Shown in pieces: positions 59,285 through 64,000 of a DNA stretch of 64,000 nucleotides. Position numbers and translations under genes: made by a program. This DNA is from Ascaphus truei (taxonomy: Eukaryota > Chordata > Amphibia > Anura > Ascaphidae). The notes beneath the pieces were generated by a model that saw only the letters and a list, made by a program, of their open reading frames with translations, made no database searches and was not told the origin of the DNA. The stretch covers positions 121,980,314 through 122,044,313 of the forward strand of contig CM071568.1 of the NCBI GenBank assembly GCA_036426205.1. The letters are read 5' to 3'. The stretch's first letter is position 1; the number at the start of each line of letters is the position of its first letter.

Positions 59285-60843
59285 TGTAGCCAGGTCTCCC
59301 CTGCTGAGCAGCACCCCCCTCTTTTGGTGTTCGATCGCGGGTGCTGCCGAGGCCAATGGCGGCCCCGCGCGGCGATCGAACAGGTGAGAGCAGTCAGGTC
59401 CCGGCTCGGGGGTTGCTGGGGACGCGTGCGGCCGGTTGCTAAGGCCGCACGCGCGTCACAGGGCTCCCGGCACTCCCGGAGCCGGGCGGCCAGGGCGCCG
59501 CCATTGCCCCTTAGTTTGCGCATGCGCAGTGGTCGCGCATGCGCAGTTAGAGCCCCAGATTCAGGGCAGAGAGCCTGCGAGTCAGTCAGAGGAAGGGGCA
59601 GACAAGGGAAGGAGGTAGGGTACCAGAGAGAGGGACCCTGTACTAGGCCAGCACCCCCTTGGCCCCAGATAAGGCCCTAGTTAACCCTGTAGTCCCCAGT
59701 AGTGTGAGTGTTGCCAGGGATAGTCTCAGGTTAGGGACCCTGTCACTCATTGTAGTCAGAGCTGGGGAATAGCCAGGGATAAAGGGGGCTGAGGTTAGTC
59801 TGCAGACGCATTGCGGCAGGCTTTCGGTGAATTAGTGGCACGAGACAGCTGGGGGGGTTCATAGCGGTAACCAGTCCGGGGAGCCATAGCCCAGGGTCCG
59901 TGTTGCGAGTGGCGAGGAGCTGGGGGGGGGGTTCATAGCGGTAACCAATCCGGGGAGCCATAGCCCAGGTCGGCGTTGCGTGTAGTACGAGGCAACTGGG
60001 GGGGTTCATAGCGGTAACCAATCTGGGGAGCCATGGCCCAGGGCCCGTATTATGAGTAGGGTGGGTACAAGACCTACCTGCATAGGATAGGCATCCCCGA
60101 ATGCCCTTGGAGATTGATCCTTAAGTCACTTAAGGATGCTGTGTTATAGGGACGGCCTATAGTGCAGTGTGTGTCACGTTGCTATACCGTCAGTTAGGGA
60201 CTCAGCGGATGCTGCGGTTCCAGTGACGGAGTTCGGACCCACGTTGGGGTCACAGAGAATATCGCCAGGATAGGATCAGACGGATTCATCACGCGTCTGA
60301 CCCTTTGTGAAGCGTTGCTGATCCGAGCACTGGAGTGCTCGGCAGGTATCTACAGTTCTAAGTGCACCAACGGGCCCTTAGTGTAACTGTGACTGCGCAG
60401 TCACCCACTGACTCTCTGCAAAAGTGCGGGACATTGGGTGGGGTACTTTGGACATTGGGTGGGATCACCTGGTGTTGGGGAAGCGTCCTGCGCGACGCAG
60501 TAGGTGTCTCCTCTAGAGAGGGACACAGGTTATATAAAGGTATTGCCGTGATATGTTATATTGCTTGTTAGTAAAGTCACTCGTTAATATATCTCCCCGT
60601 GTATGTGATTATTGTGTTGTCCTGCGAGGAACCACTCCCCCTCTGGTGGGAGCCATCGCAGGTGGAGGCGCTGCACCTATTGTAAGTGGTTGTCCATAGT
60701 ATTGTAATTGCCCCAGGTTCCCCGTGGCGGAAGCTCAGCCCTCCTGTGAGCCAACAGGTAACGCACCACACACACCTGGTAACATGTATGTTCTCCGCAC
60801 CCACACCATATCTGCGATTGGGGGGGGGGGAAAACCCGTTACA
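59285..60843. mobile_element. Solo LTR, 1559 bp, with internal tandem repeats
   Basis: It starts TGTAGCC and ends CGTTACA, with TACA duplicated (59281-59284 and 60844-60847). A TATA-type box (tatataaagg at 60531-60540) is followed by a plausible R/U5-like tail with gtaagt-type and polyA-like sequences. There are three 70-75 bp tandem copies at 59847-60050 and two gacattgggtggg repeats near 60430 and 60450. No gag or pol is adjacent. The TSD is only 4 bases, so this is moderately secure. Confidence 0.65.
59847..60050. repeat. Three tandem copies of a 72-75 bp unit
   Basis: Each copy holds gttcatagcggtaacca and ggggagccat and begins with a G run that varies in length. The unit lies inside the 1559-bp LTR and is likely an enhancer-type duplication of the LTR. 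Confidence 0.9.
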
Positions 60844-61634
60844 TACACATATATGCAATCCTGAAGAGGTCTTGGTAATATTTGTGTGCAGTATGAAAGA
60901 TATCCCCTGAAGGTCAAAGAAAGGTGAGGTACTCCACACATCTATAACCTCATTGGGGGTGTCTTCCAATATATCTTCATTCAGGAAAGATTATTCACAG
61001 TTACTGTGCAATGTACTTTACCCACTTCGGGAGACTCTTGGGCGTGCCAGCCGCTGTAGTTGAATCCAGTGAAAGAAAAAAGGAAAAAGCAGCACACAGT
61101 CAAGGGAGCAAGGTCCAAAAAAATTAATTCTTTATTGAAGAATAGTTTAAAAAAGGAGTCACACGTCTCCTACGCATTTCGTATGAAGTGGGCAAGTGTA
61201 CAAAACCCATAGGAGAGCCATGTACTTTTTTTTTTTTTTTTTTTTTTTTAATCCATGCTTCAATAAAGAATTTATTTTTTTAGACCCTGCTACCTTGGCT
61301 GTGTGCTGCTTTTTCCTTTTTTCTTTCACCTTTTAAAATGGCCTAGTCAAAGTCCAGACCTAAACCCCATCGAAATGTTGTGACAGGACCCGAAGCGAGC
61401 TGCCCATGCAATAAAGCCAGCAAATGTCACGAGTTGAAGCAGTTCTGTAAGGAGGAATGGACCAAAATTTCTCAAAACAGACGTAAGACTGACAAGCCGT
61501 TACAGGAAATTCTTGGTTAGTCATTGCTGCTCAAGGGGGCACCACCAGGTACTGAATCTAAAAGTTCACATACTTTTTCACACATGGATTTTGAATGTGG
61601 AATCATTTGTGGATAAATAAATGTTTAAAAACTA

Positions 61635-61854
61635 CAGCTCAACCCCCTTATAACGCTGTGCTTGGGGTCCAAAGAATCACATCGCGTTATAAGCGGATCG
61701 CATTAGAATATGTATGCATTGTACAATAAAGTATTTAAGATACCAAAAATCGTATTGTAAAGTATTCATAAATACGAAAATTGGGAGCCACACTTGCATC
61801 GTATAATAAGCGGATTCGCGTTGTAACGGATCGCGTTATAATGAGGTTGAGCTG
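61635..61854. mobile_element. Mariner-like MITE, second copy of the 12789 family
   Basis: The ends CAGCTCAACCCCCTTATAAC and GTTATAATGAGGTTGAGCTG are flanked by TA (61633-61634 and 61855-61856). The interior has the same gcgttataagcggatc blocks and gggagccacact text as the copy at 12789-12995. It is inserted in the 3' terminal part of the Tc1 element. Confidence 0.92.
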
Positions 61855-61990
61855 TATCATGTTTTTGTGTAATTTGTTTGATCACGTTATCCTTATCTAT
61901 TATTAGGACTTGGATTAAGATCTAATAACATGTTAGATTTAAAATCTGTGAAAATCCTAAAGGGTTCGCAAACTTTTTATCGACACTGTA

Positions 61991-63045
61991 CTGGAAGGTG
62001 TTTTTACGATTATCAAAAGGCAAATTATGCCGCCTACTTATTATTATTTTATTGAACAATAGTTCTTCCCGGAGATGTGATAATCTGTGCAGAGAAAACC
62101 CACTAAGATTTTGAAAACCTTACAGCCCTGCAGTGTTTGAAATTATTACAGATGCCAATATCTAAAGTGTGCTCGCTCTGAAAGTCAAAATGTTATAATG
62201 CAGGTTCCTTAACGGACTGCTCTATATAATTACTTTTATTTCCCCTCCACAGGAGAACTTCTCTCCCACGCCAACAATTTTGCCAGAAAGCTTTAAAAAT
62301 ATAGATCTTCCTCACTATTGGGGTGGGCAGTTCTTTCAAGAGCTTTTCTATTCATACACCATGAGACATGCCAATTTCAATGGTGTGTGTAGGTTTGTTG
62401 TGGCACTTCAGACCTACAGTAATTAAAGACACCAATAGACTGTTCCTGGGTCAGATTCCTTTTAAGTGTCACTTTGCGAGCTGTCAGACAGTGCCGGGAG
62501 AATAAAATGAACAAGAGGGGCTCTTGTGATTAGGACAGACAACTTGCCATGGAATATTAACATTTTTCTGCTTGTGAAATGCAGACCTACCAGTTAACTT
62601 AATGGTACAGACCCTACAAAATGTGTTTGAAGGACATATTAGAATTGAAACATAAACATAACTGGTTCTGTCAGAAAATTACATTGTCTGACTTGATTGG
62701 GAACGTACCAGGGAAATCATTGAGCCTGGATTTGTGGATAGCACTACTGAACAAATCTTTCCATGGTTTTCCCAAACTGATGAAAAAAAAACCTCCTGGT
62801 CTTGCTAACGAGATGCTGTATCAAGCCCTACTGGAACCAGTGACAGGTCTACACTGTAACACTGAGAAAATGTCATATAACGAATAGTCAGCTTGGTTTG
62901 GGAACCGTGATGTAAGTAAATCAATGATCCACATTTCGACTCTAACCAAATTCTAGAATAACATGTTAATTTATGCTATATTGAGGCTTACCATCCATAT
63001 GTAATTGCCCTAACCTCGTCAGAAATTTTATATTTTTAACTCTAA
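61991..63045. other. Intergenic sequence without recognised gene
   Basis: No transposon ends were recognised. A frame at 62621-62887 (88 codons) has no domain I know. The interval 62100-62480 has no simple repeats and could be tested for cross-species conservation. Confidence 0.4.
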
Positions 63046-63380
63046 TCTATATATATATAAAATTGAATTTTGTGAGGTTGGTGCTAGATGTGGTGAATCT
63101 GATTGGTCAGTGGGTCCGCGACTCTCATTGGCCAACAGGTACGCTGACATCACAGACACACCTACTCCATTGTGACACACACACACACACATACTGCCAC
63201 AGACTCTCACCATACCTCACCCCCCCCTTGCCTCCCCCCCCCCCCCCCCCCACCATCACCCGCCCTCACCCACAGCTACCCTCCCCGGCATCACCCCCCC
63301 ACCCCCCGCTACCTTCCCCCTCGGCGCACCTTCCCCCCTATGCCACCGGCTCACAATATTAAAATGGCGCTCCGCACTAC
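63046..63380 (+). mobile_element. Possible Helitron 5' end
   Basis: The sequence TCTATATATATATAAAATTG follows an A at 63045. Vertebrate Helitrons start with TC plus a TATATATA-rich lead and insert between A and T. The stretch continues into a (CA)n and a C-rich region. No Rep/helicase gene and no CTRR hairpin end were seen within the window, so only the start is suggested. Confidence 0.4.
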
Positions 63381-63392
63381 TCCATCCTGTCG

Positions 63393-63760
63393 TCACCCTT
63401 ACCGCACAATTTCAACTGTGCACCCCTCTGGACGGCGATCGGAAGAGGCTGCTCTGCCCCTCCCCCTGTGGTTATCTCCCGGAGGGAAGTGCATGTCCCG
63501 CGCGGCCGCCACTGCCCTGCTCCCCCCTGTTGAAGAGGGAAGGCGCGCCAAGGGGGAAGGTAAGTGGAGGGGGGTGGAAGTCGAATGGGAGGGTGGTGTG
63601 GTTTTAGAATGGGGTAGTGGTATAAAAGGTTGTGTGTTTCCATTTTTGGTGGCTGCTAAAAGACTAAAAGGCAGGTCAGGTCAACGTCAGAGAAGGCTAT
63701 ATTTATTATAGGGTAAGAGGGGTGCACAGTTGAAATCGTGCGGTAAGGGTGACTCCTGTC
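63393..63760. repeat. Inverted repeat unit with 37-bp arms
   Basis: Left arm 63392-63428 (gtcacccttaccgcacaatt and on) is complementary to right arm about 63717-63754 with one mismatch. Between the arms is GC-rich sequence (ccgcgcggccgcc near 63498, and ggaggg runs). It could be a separate MITE-like unit or internal Helitron sequence. Confidence 0.75.
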
Positions 63761-63975
63761 CCCCCCCCCCTCCTGTCCACTGTCCTCCCCCCTCCTGTCC
63801 ACTGCCCGTCCTGTCCACTGTCCCCCCCCTCCTGTCCACTGTCCCCCCCTCCTGTCCACTGTCCCTCCCCCTCCTGTCCACTGTACCTCCCCCTCCTGTC
63901 CACTGTACCTCCCCCTCCTGTCCACTGCCCACCCCCTCCTGTCCACTGCCCACCCCCTCCTGTCCACTGTCCCTC
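63755..63975. repeat. C-rich minisatellite, about 11 copies of a 20-22 bp unit
   Basis: Each unit contains TCCTGTCCACTG followed by a variable C-rich spacer. The minus-strand frames (DRRG and GQEG repeats) reflect the repeat and are not genes. The array begins at the end of the inverted repeat at 63393-63760 and runs to nearly the end of the window. Confidence 0.95.
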
Positions 63976-64000
63976 CCTCCCTCTGTGTGGGGGGGGGGGG

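Larger units (their letters stand above)
59164..61326. mobile_element. Composite foldback element with 9-bp target duplication, nested in Tc1
   Basis: CACCTTTTA lies on both sides (59155-59163 and 61327-61335). The outer 121 bases on the left and 483 on the right are the original element, since the middle is a later solo LTR. The right end is a foldback: 61067-61155 is complementary to about 61240-61326 (gaaagaaaaaagg / ccttttttctttc, and the gcagcacacag block). The right arm abuts the TSD. A decayed core, tacgcatttcgta, is at 61171-61183 (minus strand). The internal part 60890-61060 resembles 44470-44640. Confidence 0.75.
58740..61500 (+). pseudogene. Tc1 transposase pseudogene, split by a 2.16 kb insertion
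   Basis: The first part (58740-59163) reads AAHLKFHKEHIVHPQDFCNN, then VLWPDQSEVELF (first Asp as WPDQ where most family members have WTDE), GGGSVMVWG and, after a frame change, the QQDNDPKH region. The second part (61336-61500) continues [14 protein letters not shown] with the third acidic residue and then QNRRKTDKPLQEILG-like text. Internal stops, a frameshift and the missing N-terminus make it non-functional. The two parts join in frame once the insertion is ignored. Confidence 0.85.
58601..61988 (+). mobile_element. Tc1-like transposon, internally deleted, holding nested insertions
   Basis: The ends CAGTGGCGAGAAAAAGTTTG and the complement of CAGTGTCGATAAAAAGTTTG are inverted repeats. TA flanks both sides (58599-58600 and 61989-61990). 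Between them lie transposase remnants on the plus strand. The N-terminal DNA-binding part is missing, and the element joins directly from terminal sequence to the middle of the transposase near 58730. Two later insertions are 59164-61326 and 61635-61854. Confidence 0.9.

Noticed and set aside
59258..59680. GC-rich 140-codon frame and its minus-strand partner
   Set aside because: It lies inside an LTR-like segment. No domain is recognisable, and long frames on both strands are expected at this GC content.
59847..60050. Regularly spaced repeats as a CRISPR-like array
   Set aside because: The units are tandem copies without unique spacers, in a vertebrate LTR.
56473..60843. A complete endogenous retrovirus between the LTRs at 56.5 and 59.3 kb
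   Set aside because: The two LTRs differ in sequence and length, each has its own TSD, and no gag, pol or env text lies between them.
63172..63711. 179-codon Pro-rich frame
   Set aside because: It covers C-rich low-complexity and inverted-repeat DNA with no domain or splice context.

Overview
This is vertebrate nuclear DNA, most likely from a frog or other amphibian with a large, repeat-rich genome. One host gene can be supported: the 3' end of CTDP1 (FCP1, the RNA polymerase II CTD phosphatase) on the + strand. Its penultimate coding exon is at 766-926 and its last coding exon at 51359-51506. The two join in frame across a 50.4 kb intron, and the 3' UTR runs to about 52.4 kb. No other host exon, rRNA, tRNA or CRISPR array was found. 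The amphibian assignment rests on the FCP1 tail and on the repeat mix (CR1, L2, L1-type LINE, Tc1, hAT, PIF/Harbinger-like and foldback elements). No species is claimed.

Layout of the intron. An L1-type LINE 3' end lies at 2.04-3.33 kb and an L2/CR1-clade LINE on the minus strand at 7.4-9.8 kb. MITEs are scattered from 5.6 to 53.4 kb, several with exact target-site duplications (TSDs): hAT-like with 8-bp TSDs, PIF/Harbinger-like with TAA/TTA TSDs, and mariner-like with TA TSDs. A second L2, on the + strand at 24-28.3 kb, was broken by two foldback elements, one of which received a hAT MITE. A solo LTR at 40.0-40.7 kb sits beside CR1 sequence, a SINE-like insertion flanked by 23-bp repeats is at 47.7-48.0 kb, and a decayed Tc1 transposon at 48.1-49.7 kb has (GT)n tracts at both ends. 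The rest is AT-rich sequence without recognisable genes.

Downstream of CTDP1 (52.4-64 kb) there is a hAT MITE, a CR1 3' end with an inverted CR1 tail, a 692-bp solo LTR with a 5-bp TSD, and a second Tc1 element. That Tc1 was broken by a foldback element, which in turn holds a 1.56 kb solo LTR. A possible Helitron start, an inverted-repeat unit and a GC-rich minisatellite end the window.

The main unexplained signal is a short hairpin-like motif seen at about nine loci: (C/T)TGAT(A/G/T)AA, a small stem-loop, then GAAACG, often followed by CGTAGG. The elements carrying it otherwise have unrelated sequences. It sits near the centre of inverted-repeat (foldback) elements and reads outward along one or both arms. 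Three of these elements have direct repeats of 9, 13 and 16 bp, which suggests LINE-type retroposition. This is the best candidate for something undescribed. The ribozyme-like reading of the motif is only a hypothesis.
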